Positions 13,232 through 20,765 of a stretch of 32,949 nucleotides of DNA are shown one piece after another (positions within the stretch are counted from its first letter, which is position 1; every line of letters starts with the position of its first letter). Source of the stretch: Bacteroidaceae bacterium (GTDB taxonomy: Bacteria; Bacteroidota; Bacteroidia; Bacteroidales; Bacteroidaceae); assembly GCA_017541265.1 (NCBI GenBank), contig JAFXZK010000039.1, positions 1 to 32,949 of the forward strand, in the 5' to 3' direction. The notes under the pieces were generated by a model. The model did not search any database, was not told the DNA's origin, and was given only the letters and a program-made list of their open reading frames with translations. Position numbers and translations under genes: made by a program.

Positions 13232-14185
13232 ATGAAGTATTTTGAAGTCAAATGCACGTTGCAGCCGTTTAGTGTTGATGCCGCTGATGTCCTTTCTGCG
13301 GTGCTGGCAGAGATCGGATTTGAATCATTCTCCGAGCAAGAGGATGGCGTGCTGGCCTATATTCAACAAAGCGAGTGGGACGAGGAAAGGATGCAGAAAG
13401 CCATTCAGAACTTCATCCTGCCCGATGTCAGTATCAGTTACACATGTGCCGAAGCTCCCGACGAGGACTGGAACCAAATCTGGGAGGAGGAGGGTTTCCA
13501 GCCGATAATCCTCCCCCTTGGGGGAGGTCAGGAGGGGGCTATTGTAGTTCACGACGTGAAGCACACCGATGTGCCGCCAGCCCAATATGATATCCTCATC
13601 ACGCCCCGGCTGGCTTTCGGCACCGGCAGCCATCAGACCACACGGCTCATCCTGCGCACTTTGGCCTCTCTCGACCTGGAGGGCAAGCGCGTCATCGATG
13701 CTGGCACAGGTACGGGCATCTTGGCTATCATGGCCATCAAGCGCGGCGCGGCAAGCGTCTTTGCCTACGACATCGACGAGTGGAGCGTGGAGAACACGAA
13801 GGACAATCTGCTGCTAAATGGCAGACCCCCTCTAACTCCCCCTTGTAAGGGGAGAACTATATACTCCTCTCCCTACAAGGGAGAGGTAGGGAGAGGGTCT
13901 GTCGTTGTAGTTTGCGGCGATAGCTCTGTGCTCGAAGGACAGGAGAAGGCCGACCTCCTCATTGCCAATATCAACCGTAACATCCTGCTTCAGGACCTGC
14001 CGCGCTTTGCGAAAGCTGTGAAGCCACAGGGCATGATGATACTGAGCGGCTTCTACCTCTCGGACGTGTCTGTCCTGACGGAAGCCGCCGTGCAGCAGGG
14101 CTTTTCCCTGCTGAAAACGGAAAGCGAGGGGGAATGGGCGATGCTCCTATTCGAAGCGGATGCTCTTGGCGGGCGTGATGTTTGA
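13232..14185 (+). CDS. prmA: Ribosomal protein L11 methyltransferase with two repeat insertions
   Basis: A 317-residue cytoplasmic SAM-dependent methyltransferase that trimethylates ribosomal protein L11. The N-terminal substrate-binding part (about 1-90) is followed by the family block LAFGTGSHQTTRL (near 128-140), SAM motif I VIDAGTGTGIL (154-164), the acidic DIDEWSVENT (180-189) and the substrate motif IANINRNILL (244-253). The gene is interrupted in frame twice by the C-rich palindromic repeat: residues about 93-103 (LPLGGGQEG) and about 197-224 (PPLTPPCKG to VGRGS). The second insertion sits between the ENTKDNLLLNG helix end and the strand VVVVCGDSS, a surface loop in this fold. All core motifs are intact, so the enzyme probably still works. 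The last 13 codons overlap the end of the convergent permease gene. Confidence 0.93.
   Translation: MKYFEVKCTLQPFSVDAADVLSAVLAEIGFESFSEQEDGVLAYIQQSEWDEERMQKAIQNFILPDVSISYTCAEAPDEDWNQIWEEEGFQPIILPLGGGQEGAIVVHDVKHTDVPPAQYDILITPRLAFGTGSHQTTRLILRTLASLDLEGKRVIDAGTGTGILAIMAIKRGAASVFAYDIDEWSVENTKDNLLLNGRPPLTPPCKGRTIYSSPYKGEVGRGSVVVVCGDSSVLEGQEKADLLIANINRNILLQDLPRFAKAVKPQGMMILSGFYLSDVSVLTEAAVQQGFSLLKTESEGEWAMLLFEADALGGRDV
13510..13540 (-). repeat. C-rich REP-like element in prmA, insertion 1
   Basis: CCTCCCCC-TT-GGGGGAGG (13510-13527) followed by TCAGGAGGGGGCT is, on the minus strand, the same layout as the 11190 and 20184 arms: AGCCCCCTCC, a short spacer, then the C/G hairpin. It is translated as about ten residues between the IWEEEGFQPI and VVHDVKHTD blocks of PrmA. 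Confidence 0.75.
13822..13901 (+). repeat. C-rich REPIN-like element in prmA, insertion 2
   Basis: An outer stem CAGACCC (13822-13828) / GGGTCTG (13895-13901) encloses two inner hairpins, CCCCTT-GT-AAGGGG (near 13840-13853) and CTCTCCCT-ACA-AGGGAGAG (near 13866-13886), giving a three-way fold. The roughly 80-base element is translated in frame without a stop as about 27 extra residues of PrmA. Confidence 0.8.
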
Positions 14186-15388
14186 CACCACGAAGCTCGG
14201 CACAATCATCGCCAACGCGCTTATCAAGAATGTCCCGGCATCAATAAGAGCCACCCAAAGCCAGTTCACCAGGACTGGCACGGCTTCGATGTAATAGACT
14301 TCGGGGTCGAGGGTGACGATGCCCGTGTACTTCTGCACGAGGATAAGGGCGAAGGCCAGCAGGTTGCCGAGCACGATGCCGCGCAGGATAATCAGCAGGG
14401 CATAGTTAAGGAAGAGGTGGCGCACTTGCTTGTTGCGTGCGCCGAGAGCCTTCATGATGCCGATGAAGTTGGTGCGCTCCAGAATGATGATGAGCAATCC
14501 GCTGACAGCTGTAAATACCGAAACACAAATCATCAGGATGAGGATGACCGCAATGTCCATGTCGAGCAGATTGAGCCAGGCGAATATCTGCGGATGCTCC
14601 ATTTGGATGGTCAGGCTGGAATAGTATCCGCCGTAGGCATCCTGGCGGTGGTTGACCTCGTTCACCACGTCATACAGCGTCTCGTCGAGGCGGTCGAAGT
14701 CCTTCAGACGTATCTCTGCACCGGCGTACTGCTGCGCGTCCCAGCCCAGAAGGCGGTGGATGGTGAAGAGGTCGGTGTAGGCAAAGTTCTTGTCGAAGTC
14801 GGTGAGGTTGGTGCGGTAGATGCCTGCCACGGTGAACTTCCTTGCCCTGACCGTCTGCTCGAAGAAGTAGGCATAGACGGTTTCGCCGACATCGACCTGC
14901 ATCTCCCGAGCCGTCGTCTGCGAAATGACAATGCTCCCCGAGCTGACGGAGTCGGTGAGCTGTGGCATTTCGCCTTTCACCAGATGGCTGCTGATGAACG
15001 TCTGGTCGTAGTCCTGCCCAATGCCCTGGATGGCGATACCCCGGAAGTTGGCGTCGGTCTTCAGCATGCCTGGCTTGATGCAGAAGCGGGCCACGGAAGC
15101 GACGTTGGGGATGGCGGAGAGGCGAGATGTGACGGAATCGTCGATGACGATGGGGCTGAACTCCTGTCTGCCGAGGCTTTGGTAGTTGATTACCTTGATG
15201 TGTGCGCCGAAGCCCAGCACTTTGTTCTGCACCTCGCGCTGGAAGCCCAGCACAATCGCCACGCTGACCAGCATCACAGCCAAGCCGATGGCGACGCCGA
15301 CGGTGGCGATGCCTGTGGCGAGACGCGATGCGCGTCCGCTGCTCCCGCCTTGGGCGAAGAGACGTTTAGCGACAAACCAAGTAAACAT
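14147..15388 (-). CDS. LolC/LolE-type (FtsX-like) ABC transporter permease
   Basis: A 413-residue inner-membrane protein with the FtsX/MacB-LolC layout: one membrane helix near the N terminus (about 25-48), a periplasmic domain of some 225 residues, and three C-terminal helices (about 277-305, 325-350 and 370-400). The conserved ERTNFIGIMKALGARNKQVRHLF coupling stretch lies between helices 2 and 3. It is predicted to help extract lipoproteins from the inner membrane with a LolD-like ATPase, which is not encoded nearby. The ATG at 15388 is preceded six bases upstream by GGAGG, and that site belongs to a palindromic repeat filling the gap to the aminotransferase gene. The 3' end overlaps prmA by 39 bases in convergent orientation. 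Confidence 0.85.
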   Translation of the reverse strand: MFTWFVAKRLFAQGGSSGRASRLATGIATVGVAIGLAVMLVSVAIVLGFQREVQNKVLGFGAHIKVINYQSLGRQEFSPIVIDDSVTSRLSAIPNVASVARFCIKPGMLKTDANFRGIAIQGIGQDYDQTFISSHLVKGEMPQLTDSVSSGSIVISQTTAREMQVDVGETVYAYFFEQTVRARKFTVAGIYRTNLTDFDKNFAYTDLFTIHRLLGWDAQQYAGAEIRLKDFDRLDETLYDVVNEVNHRQDAYGGYYSSLTIQMEHPQIFAWLNLLDMDIAVILILMICVSVFTAVSGLLIIILERTNFIGIMKALGARNKQVRHLFLNYALLIILRGIVLGNLLAFALILVQKYTGIVTLDPEVYYIEAVPVLVNWLWVALIDAGTFLISALAMIVPSFVVSNITPAKSIRFE

Positions 15389-15503
15389 AAGCCTCCTCCA
15401 AACCTCCCCCTAAAGGGAGAGGCTTCTTTTTTTGTTATGATGTTCAACAGACTTCATCTGCATTATCAAGTCCTTCCCTTTAGGGGAGGATTTAGGAGAG
15501 GCT
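15389..15503. repeat. C-rich REPIN-like element between two genes
   Basis: The left arm (15389-15422, beginning AAGCCTCCTCC and containing CCTCCCCC-TA-AAGGG) and the right arm (15468-15503, ending TTTAGGAGAGGCT) are imperfect inverted copies around a 45-base spacer. The layout is that of the elements in prmA and the GH43 gene. Its right end contains the stop codon (15492-15494) and last three codons of the aminotransferase gene. Its left end supplies a GGAGG site for the permease gene and directly abuts that gene's ATG. Confidence 0.8.
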
Positions 15504-16694
15504 GGTTCCAGGATAGGCTTCTAAAGCTTTGCGTAGCACGAACAGCGCCCTTGCGAGGTCTTCTTTCTTGAGGACGTAGGCCAGACGGACTTCGTTCTTG
15601 CCGATGCCGGGCGTGGTGTAGAAGCCTGCAGCGGGGGCCATCATAACGGTCTCGCCCTCGTAGTTGAAGTCGCTCAGGCACCAGGCACAGAACTTCTCGG
15701 CATCATCGACGGGCAACTTGGCGACCGTATAGAAGGCTCCCATCGGGATGGGACTATAGACACCGGGTATGCGGTTCAAGCCGTCGATGAGGCATTTGCG
15801 CCTTTCTACATACTCGTCATAAACTTCGCGACCGTATTCCTCGGGTTCGTCGAGACTGGCTTCTGCTGCTATCTGACCGATGAGTGGTGGACTGAGGCGT
15901 GCCTGGCAGAATTTCATCACAGCCTTGCGCACCTCTTTGTTCTTGGTGATGAGAGCGCCAATGCGTATGCCGCACTCGCTGTAGCGCTTGCTCACGCTGT
16001 CGATGAGCACGACATTATTCTCGATTCCCTCAAGGTGGCAGGCGCTGATATAGGGGCTGCCCGTGTAGATGAACTCGCGATAGACCTCGTCGCTGAACAG
16101 GTAGAGGTCGTACTTCTTCACGAGGTCGCGGATTTGGTTCATTTCGCGACGGGTGTAGAGATAGCCTGTGGGGTTGTTCGGGTTGCAGATGAGGATGGCG
16201 CGCGTCCTCTCGTTGATGAGTTCCTCGAACTTCTCGACCTTCGGCAGAGAGAAACCCTCGTCGATGGTTGTCGTGATGGTGCGGATGACGGCACCTGCCG
16301 AGATGGCAAACGCCATGTAGTTGGCGTAGGCAGGCTCTGGCACAATGATCTCGTCGCCAGGGTTGAGGCAGGCCAGGAACGAGAAGAGCACGGCCTCGCT
16401 GCCGCCGCTCGTGATGATGATGTCTTCGGGCGTCAGGTTGATGTTGTACTTGGCGTAGTAGCCGACCAGCTTCTTGCGATAGCTCAGGTAGCCTTGGCTG
16501 GGGCTGTACTCCAGGATGGTGCGGTCGATGTTCCTGATGGCATCGATGGCCGCCTTGGGTGTCGGCAAGTCGGGCTGACCGATGTTCAGGTGATAGACAT
16601 GTATTCCTCTGTCCTTGGCAGCGTATGCCAGCGGAGCCAGTTTGCGGATGGGCGATTCAGGCATCTCAACGCCTCGTACGGAAATCTGTGGCAT
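15492..16694 (-). CDS. PLP-dependent class I/II aminotransferase
   Basis: A 400-residue cytoplasmic aminotransferase of the AspC/AlaT-like fold type I. Visible features are the NIGQPDLPTP start (37-46), TSGGSEAV (95-102), NPNNPTG (171-177), DEVY (202-205), the PLP lysine K236 in SVSKRYSECG, and the arginine block GIRIGAL after it. Length is normal. The amino donor and acceptor cannot be decided from sequence; aspartate or a broad set of amino acids is likely. The last residues (SLS) and the TAA stop are contributed by a palindromic repeat, so the original C terminus was probably slightly different. It is first in a two-gene unit with the permease and is driven by the -7 box at 16741-16748. 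Confidence 0.9.
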   Translation of the reverse strand: MPQISVRGVEMPESPIRKLAPLAYAAKDRGIHVYHLNIGQPDLPTPKAAIDAIRNIDRTILEYSPSQGYLSYRKKLVGYYAKYNINLTPEDIIITSGGSEAVLFSFLACLNPGDEIIVPEPAYANYMAFAISAGAVIRTITTTIDEGFSLPKVEKFEELINERTRAILICNPNNPTGYLYTRREMNQIRDLVKKYDLYLFSDEVYREFIYTGSPYISACHLEGIENNVVLIDSVSKRYSECGIRIGALITKNKEVRKAVMKFCQARLSPPLIGQIAAEASLDEPEEYGREVYDEYVERRKCLIDGLNRIPGVYSPIPMGAFYTVAKLPVDDAEKFCAWCLSDFNYEGETVMMAPAAGFYTTPGIGKNEVRLAYVLKKEDLARALFVLRKALEAYPGTSLS

Positions 16695-16696
16695 CT

Positions 16697-16735
16697 CTAT
16701 AATTTACAATTTGACAATTGACAATTTACAATTTC
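16697..16735. repeat. CAATTTA-type microrepeat
   Basis: Words CAATTTG, CAATTGA, CAATTTA and CAATTTC follow one another with a 7-8 base period directly upstream of the aminotransferase start. The same words occur at about 1930-1975 and 2727-2785. Confidence 0.6.
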
Positions 16736-16740
16736 GGGTG

Positions 16741-16748
16741 CAAAGGTA
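16741..16748 (-). promoter_or_regulatory. -7 box of the aminotransferase-permease unit
   Basis: On the minus strand this reads TACCTTTG, 46 bases before the ATG at 16694. The -33 region falls in the heptamer satellite (ATAGTTC units), with no TTTG. Confidence 0.55.
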
Positions 16749-16754
16749 CAAAAA

Positions 16755-16849
16755 ATAGTTCATAGTTCATAGTCCATAGTTCATAGTTTTTTCCTTTTTG
16801 GGGCGATAAGCCAAATAATTATGAATTATGAACTATGAACTATGAACTA
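16755..16849. repeat. Inverted heptamer satellite between divergent promoters
   Basis: The left arm 16755-16786 consists of 7-base units ATAGTTC, ATAGTTC, ATAGTCC, ATAGTTC and a partial unit. The right arm 16818-16849 has the inverted units ATGAATT, ATGAACT, ATGAACT, ATGAACT. The arms can pair over about 30 bases around a 31-base spacer that includes a T-rich run. It lies exactly between the -7 boxes of the aminotransferase (-) and AraC (+) genes. Confidence 0.8.
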
Positions 16850-16856
16850 AAATCCG

Positions 16857-16864
16857 TACTTTTG
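16857..16864 (+). promoter_or_regulatory. -7 box of the AraC-family gene
   Basis: TACTTTTG, matching TAnnTTTG, lies 26 bases before the ATG at 16891. The -33 region is the heptamer satellite. Confidence 0.5.
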
Positions 16865-16890
16865 CATCGGTAAAAAGATTGAATGACATC

Positions 16891-17610
16891 ATGCAGCAGC
16901 AGATTCTGCACCTTCTCTGCACAGCTGGCACTTGTCAGCTTCATTTCTCTGGGCGCGAACATACGCTCACACCTGGCTATTGCATGATAGCGATGGCAAG
17001 CCATGTGGGGCGCATCGAGCCTTCGGAGGATTGTCGGCTTTATCGCCTGCTGCTGCCTGCCGAACAGCAGGCAAGCTGTATGCCTCACACCAGTTACGGG
17101 ACGTGCGGGTGGCTGCACCTCTTTATGCATCCCATCTTCCGCTTGGAGGGCGAGGCACTTGCTGTCCTTGAACATGACTTTCAGGACGTTTTATTCCGCC
17201 GCGAACATACGCCAGAGGCTTATCGCGAAGAGGCCGTCATTCAAGGAATGCGTGCCCTCTATCTCGATGTTATGAATGCCCACGCCGCCCTCTTTGAGCA
17301 TGAAGAAGCCTCGCAGCGGACCGCCGACATCATGTCGCGCTTCATTCAAATGCTGGAAGGCGGAAGCTATCGCCAGCACAGGGCGGTTGCCTGGTACGCG
17401 CAGCAGCTCTGCGTCACACCCAAGCACCTGCACAAAATTTCGACCCAAGTAAGCGGACGCACGCCGAGCCATTGGATCTGGCAGTTCACCGTGATGGAGA
17501 TAAGGCATCTGTTGATGCACGGAAAGCTCACGACAAAGGAAGTCGCAGCAAAGATGAACTTCGACACCGTTTCGCACTTTAGCCGCTATTTCAAAAAGTT
17601 AAAAGGTTAA
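16891..17610 (+). CDS. AraC-family transcriptional regulator
   Basis: A 239-residue cytoplasmic DNA-binding protein. The N-terminal cupin-like ligand domain (about 1-120) begins CQLHFSGREHTLTPGYCMIA, and the AraC double helix-turn-helix is at the C terminus (about 135-239), with YAQQLCVTPKHLHKI, EIRHLLMHGKLTTKEVA and FDTVSHFSRYFKK. I chose the ATG at 16891 over the in-frame TTG four codons earlier. The only downstream gene is a TonB-dependent receptor with its own promoter. This pairing resembles siderophore- or heme-responsive AraC activators next to their receptors, so the receptor gene is the likely target. The effector is unknown. Confidence 0.88.
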   Translation: MQQQILHLLCTAGTCQLHFSGREHTLTPGYCMIAMASHVGRIEPSEDCRLYRLLLPAEQQASCMPHTSYGTCGWLHLFMHPIFRLEGEALAVLEHDFQDVLFRREHTPEAYREEAVIQGMRALYLDVMNAHAALFEHEEASQRTADIMSRFIQMLEGGSYRQHRAVAWYAQQLCVTPKHLHKISTQVSGRTPSHWIWQFTVMEIRHLLMHGKLTTKEVAAKMNFDTVSHFSRYFKKLKG

Positions 17611-17654
17611 AAGGTCAAAAAGGAAATCTTGGTAACACCTTGCGAAATATCGGC

Positions 17655-17686
17655 TTGGCTTTGTGCCTGCTTTGTTTGTACCTTTG
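17655..17686 (+). promoter_or_regulatory. Promoter of the TonB-dependent receptor
   Basis: TTG (17655-17657) and TACCTTTG (17679-17686) are 21 bases apart. The leader to the ATG at 17802 is over 100 bases and contains a strong inverted repeat. Confidence 0.65.
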
Positions 17687-17693
17687 CACAAAA

Positions 17694-17780
17694 TTAGTCG
17701 TTTGGGCAATTAGTCGTTTGGTCGCTTGGGTTTATTTACCATCATCCATCGGTTACTTTCCCAAACCACTAAACGACTAA
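17694..17780 (+). repeat. Inverted repeat in the TonB receptor leader
   Basis: TTAGTCGTTTGG occurs twice (17694-17705 and 17710-17721) and is mirrored by CTAAACGACTAA within CCACTAAACGACTAA (17766-17780); CTTGGG (17725-17730) also mirrors CCCAAA (17760-17765). Either left copy can pair with the right arm, so two alternative leader folds are possible. Downstream the bases continue as 8-base units ACTAAACG, ACTAAACC, ACTTAACA. It may be another microsatellite hairpin or a leader control element. Confidence 0.6.
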
Positions 17781-17801
17781 ACCACTTAACAACCAATAGT
17801 T

Positions 17802-19700
17802 ATGCAAATCCGTACATTATTATTATTAGGCACTTGTGCTGCAAGCTTTTCCTTGCAGGCAAACGAACTGACAGAAGGTATTCAGGATACCACTCAGATG
17901 AGCGAAGTCGTCGTCACAGGCACGCGCAACGCCACAGATGCCCGCTATCTGCCTCTTACAGTCACCAGCATCAGCAATGAGACGCTCAATGAGCATTATC
18001 GTTCTTCCATTCTTCCGACCGTCATGGAACAAACTCCGGGCCTTTTCACGACAAGCAGAGGCGTCTTGGGCTATGGCGTAAGCACCGGCGCGGCAGGCGA
18101 CATGAAGGTGCGCGGTGTGGGCGGCGGTGCCCAACTCTTGGTGCTGATTGACGGTCAGCCGCAGTACGCAGGTCTCATGGGACATCCCATACCAGATGTC
18201 TATCAAAGCATGATGGCAGAGAAGGTGGAAGTCGTCCGCGGCCCTGCCTCATTGCTCTATGGCAGCAATGCGATGGGTGGCGTGGTGAACATCATCACGC
18301 GCCAGATGAACCAGGACGGCTGCAAGACGAATGTCCGTCTGCAAGGCGGCAGCTACGGAACCTTCCAGGCAGAGGGCGTGAACAGGTTCCGACAGGGAGG
18401 CTTGAGCAGCGTGATTGGTGCTCAGTACCAGCGTACGGATGGGCACAGACCTAACAGCGCGTTCGAGCAATTCGGCGGCTTTGCGTCGTTGGGCTACGAG
18501 TTCTCCAAGAATTGGAAGATTGTCCTCGATGCCAACGTCACCCATTTCAATGCCAGCAATCCAGGCCCTGCGACAGCACCCCTGCTGGACAACGATGCTA
18601 AAATCACACGCGGGCTGGCAAGCGTCAGCCTCAACAACACATATCAGAACACCAGTGGTGTCTTTCGCGCTTACTGCGATTGGGGACATCACCGCATAGA
18701 CGACGGCTACAATGTGGGCGGGACACCTACGGCAGCGCTCTACAAGCACGACGACTACATTGCAGGCATCACATGGTATCAAAGTGCCAGCTTCTTCAAG
18801 GGCAATACGGTTACTGTCGGCATCGACTGGCAGCACTTTGGTGGCAGCGCATGGAATGCCAATAAGCAGACAGGCGCACGCACATATCTGGTTAAGGATG
18901 CGGCAGGGAACGTCGTGGAGAAGCAGTGCGCCGACGAGGTGGGAACCTACGTCGACTTCCGTCAGGATGTCTGCGAATGGCTGACTGTTGATGCCGGCCT
19001 GCGCGTCGATTGGCATTCTGTCATCGGTACGGAGCTTGTGCCGCAAGGCGGCCTCTCCTTCCATGTTACTCGCGATGCTGACATCAAAGCACTCGTCAGC
19101 AAGGGTTTCCGCAACCCCATCATCCGCGATATGTATATGTTCCCGCCTGCCACAACCAATCTGTTGCCGGAGAGCATGATGAACTATGAGCTTGCCTACA
19201 CACAGCGCATCGGCGGCAGAGCACACATCGGCGCCAACATTTTCTACATCAAAGGCAAGAACCTGATCGACCGCAGGATGGTGAACGGACGCCCACGCAA
19301 CGTGAACACCGGCGGCTTCAAGAATTGGGGCATCGAGCTGTCTGCCGACTACATTATTAATAAGCATTGGAGCGTGAATGGTAACTACTCGTTCCTGCGT
19401 ATGGATAATCCCATCATAGGAGCACCTGAAAGCAAGCTCTACATCGGTGCCAACTATCACAACGAGAAGTGGACCGTCGCTGCCGGCTTGCAGAACATCA
19501 GCGGCCTCTACCTTACCACAGGTGCCAATGCACAGAAGGAGAATTACACACTGCTGAATGCAACTGCCACCTACAAGGTGCTGCCCTGGCTGTCTGTCTT
19601 TGCTAAGGGCGAGAACTTGCTGGCAGAGCGTTACCAGACCTACGACGGCTTCTTCATGCCCAAAGCCACCTTCATGGGCGGCGTGACGCTCGACATCTAA
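17802..19700 (+). CDS. TonB-dependent outer-membrane receptor
   Basis: A 632-residue receptor: signal peptide (about 1-20, ending FSLQA), a TonB-box-like region with SEVVVTGTRNATDAR (about 34-48), a plug domain with VRGVGGGAQLLVLIDGQPQY and the block VEVVRGPASLLYGSNAMGGV, then a beta-barrel. The end is unusual only in lacking aromatic finality (MGGVTLDI). The size and the absence of an N-terminal CNA-B/carboxypeptidase-like domain separate it from SusC glycan porins and place it with siderophore, heme, cobalamin or metal receptors. The upstream AraC gene fits an iron- or siderophore-responsive system. The ligand cannot be stated. Confidence 0.9.
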   Translation: MQIRTLLLLGTCAASFSLQANELTEGIQDTTQMSEVVVTGTRNATDARYLPLTVTSISNETLNEHYRSSILPTVMEQTPGLFTTSRGVLGYGVSTGAAGDMKVRGVGGGAQLLVLIDGQPQYAGLMGHPIPDVYQSMMAEKVEVVRGPASLLYGSNAMGGVVNIITRQMNQDGCKTNVRLQGGSYGTFQAEGVNRFRQGGLSSVIGAQYQRTDGHRPNSAFEQFGGFASLGYEFSKNWKIVLDANVTHFNASNPGPATAPLLDNDAKITRGLASVSLNNTYQNTSGVFRAYCDWGHHRIDDGYNVGGTPTAALYKHDDYIAGITWYQSASFFKGNTVTVGIDWQHFGGSAWNANKQTGARTYLVKDAAGNVVEKQCADEVGTYVDFRQDVCEWLTVDAGLRVDWHSVIGTELVPQGGLSFHVTRDADIKALVSKGFRNPIIRDMYMFPPATTNLLPESMMNYELAYTQRIGGRAHIGANIFYIKGKNLIDRRMVNGRPRNVNTGGFKNWGIELSADYIINKHWSVNGNYSFLRMDNPIIGAPESKLYIGANYHNEKWTVAAGLQNISGLYLTTGANAQKENYTLLNATATYKVLPWLSVFAKGENLLAERYQTYDGFFMPKATFMGGVTLDI

Positions 19701-19722
19701 AGGTAGGCAGGTGTAGCTGCGC

Positions 19723-20763
19723 CTATTCGAACAGCTTGTCGTCGAGAGGCATTACTTTGAGGCTGCGGAGGTGCGTGATGTCATTCGAGGGAACGCAGTC
19801 GTGATGGAAGAGCCACCAACGGCCTTCGTAGCGGACGATGCTGTGATGCGTTGTCCAGCCAACGACGGGTTGCAGCAGTTCGCACTTGAATCGGAAGGGG
19901 CCGTAAGGATTGTCGCCCACGGCCAAGCACAGCAGGTGGCTGTCGCCTGTGGAGTAGGAGAAGTAGTAGCGTCCGTTTGCCTTGTGCATCCACGAAGCCT
20001 CGAAGAAACGATGCGGGTCGCCTGCCTTGAGAGGTTCACCTTTCTCATCTACAATAATGACAGGGCGCGGTGCCTCGGCAAACTGCAAGACATCATCGCT
20101 CATGCGAACTACAAACGACGGCAGGGCTGGTGCATCAGGTGGACAGGAGAGTTCCGTCTTTCTGTCGCCAGCAGGGCCTAAGGAAGCCCCCTCCCCGCTC
20201 CCCCTTTGGGGGAGTGCCTCATTCTTGCCGCCTTGCCGTCCCCCAGCTCTCCCCCAAAGGGGGAGCGGGGAGGGGGCTTGATACCACTGCAGCTGTCCTC
20301 CCCAGAGACCACCGAAGTAACAATATATCTCGCCGTCGTCGTCCTTGAAGACGCAAGGGTCGATGCTAAATGAGCCACGGATGGGATGCTCCTGGGGGAT
20401 GAAGGGACCTTCGGGACGCTCACTGATGGCAACGCCCAAATGGAAGACGCCATTGTAGTCCTTTGCCGAGAAGATGAGGTAATAGCGACTGTTCTTCTCT
20501 ACCACATCGTTGTCCCACATCTGCTTCTCTGCCCAGGGCACTTGGTCAACGTCAAGTATCACGCCGTGGTCGGTGACTTCGGCTTCAAGGGGATTGCCCG
20601 AAAGGGACAGCACATGATAGTCTCGCATCTGGAAGTGACCGCCGTCGTCGTCGAAGGCAGCCCCTGTCTCGATGTCGTGCGAAGGGTAGATATACAGGCG
20701 GTCGTTAAACACATGAACCGAAGGGTCGGCCATATAATCGTTGGGGAACAGGTAGCGTTGCAT
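19723..20763 (-). CDS. Cytoplasmic GH43 glycosidase with repeat insertion
   Basis: A 346-residue enzyme without signal peptide. The three GH43 catalytic acids are in place: D13 (YMADPSVHVF, base), D135 (FSIDPCVF, pKa modulator) and E255 (RFFEASWMHK, acid). This suggests an arabinofuranosidase or xylosidase acting on imported oligosaccharides. Residues about 162-194 (from APSPLPLWGRAGG to GEGAS) are encoded by a perfect 31-base inverted-repeat element. They lie between FGGLWGGQLQW and RMSDDVLQFAE, a loop between blades, so the fold may tolerate them. The flanking residues up to about 215 also look poorly conserved. It follows the GPH symporter gene by 44 bases on the same strand, which implies uptake and hydrolysis together. 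No C-terminal accessory domain is present. Confidence 0.88.
   Translation of the reverse strand: MQRYLFPNDYMADPSVHVFNDRLYIYPSHDIETGAAFDDDGGHFQMRDYHVLSLSGNPLEAEVTDHGVILDVDQVPWAEKQMWDNDVVEKNSRYYLIFSAKDYNGVFHLGVAISERPEGPFIPQEHPIRGSFSIDPCVFKDDDGEIYCYFGGLWGGQLQWYQAPSPLPLWGRAGGRQGGKNEALPQRGSGEGASLGPAGDRKTELSCPPDAPALPSFVVRMSDDVLQFAEAPRPVIIVDEKGEPLKAGDPHRFFEASWMHKANGRYYFSYSTGDSHLLCLAVGDNPYGPFRFKCELLQPVVGWTTHHSIVRYEGRWWLFHHDCVPSNDITHLRSLKVMPLDDKLFE
20184..20279. repeat. Perfect REPIN-like element inside the GH43 gene
   Basis: The left arm 20184-20214 and right arm 20249-20279 are perfect 31-base reverse complements around a 34-base spacer. Each arm contains its own CTCCCCC-TTT-GGGGGAG hairpin. The full element is 96 bases, a multiple of three, with no stop in the gene's frame. 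Its left arm is identical to 11190-11220. Confidence 0.92.
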
Positions 20764-20765
20764 GG

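Noticed and set aside
17826-19460. Long antisense frames across the TonB receptor (up to 403 codons)
   Set aside because: Shadows of a high-GC coding strand. The sense gene has all family motifs.
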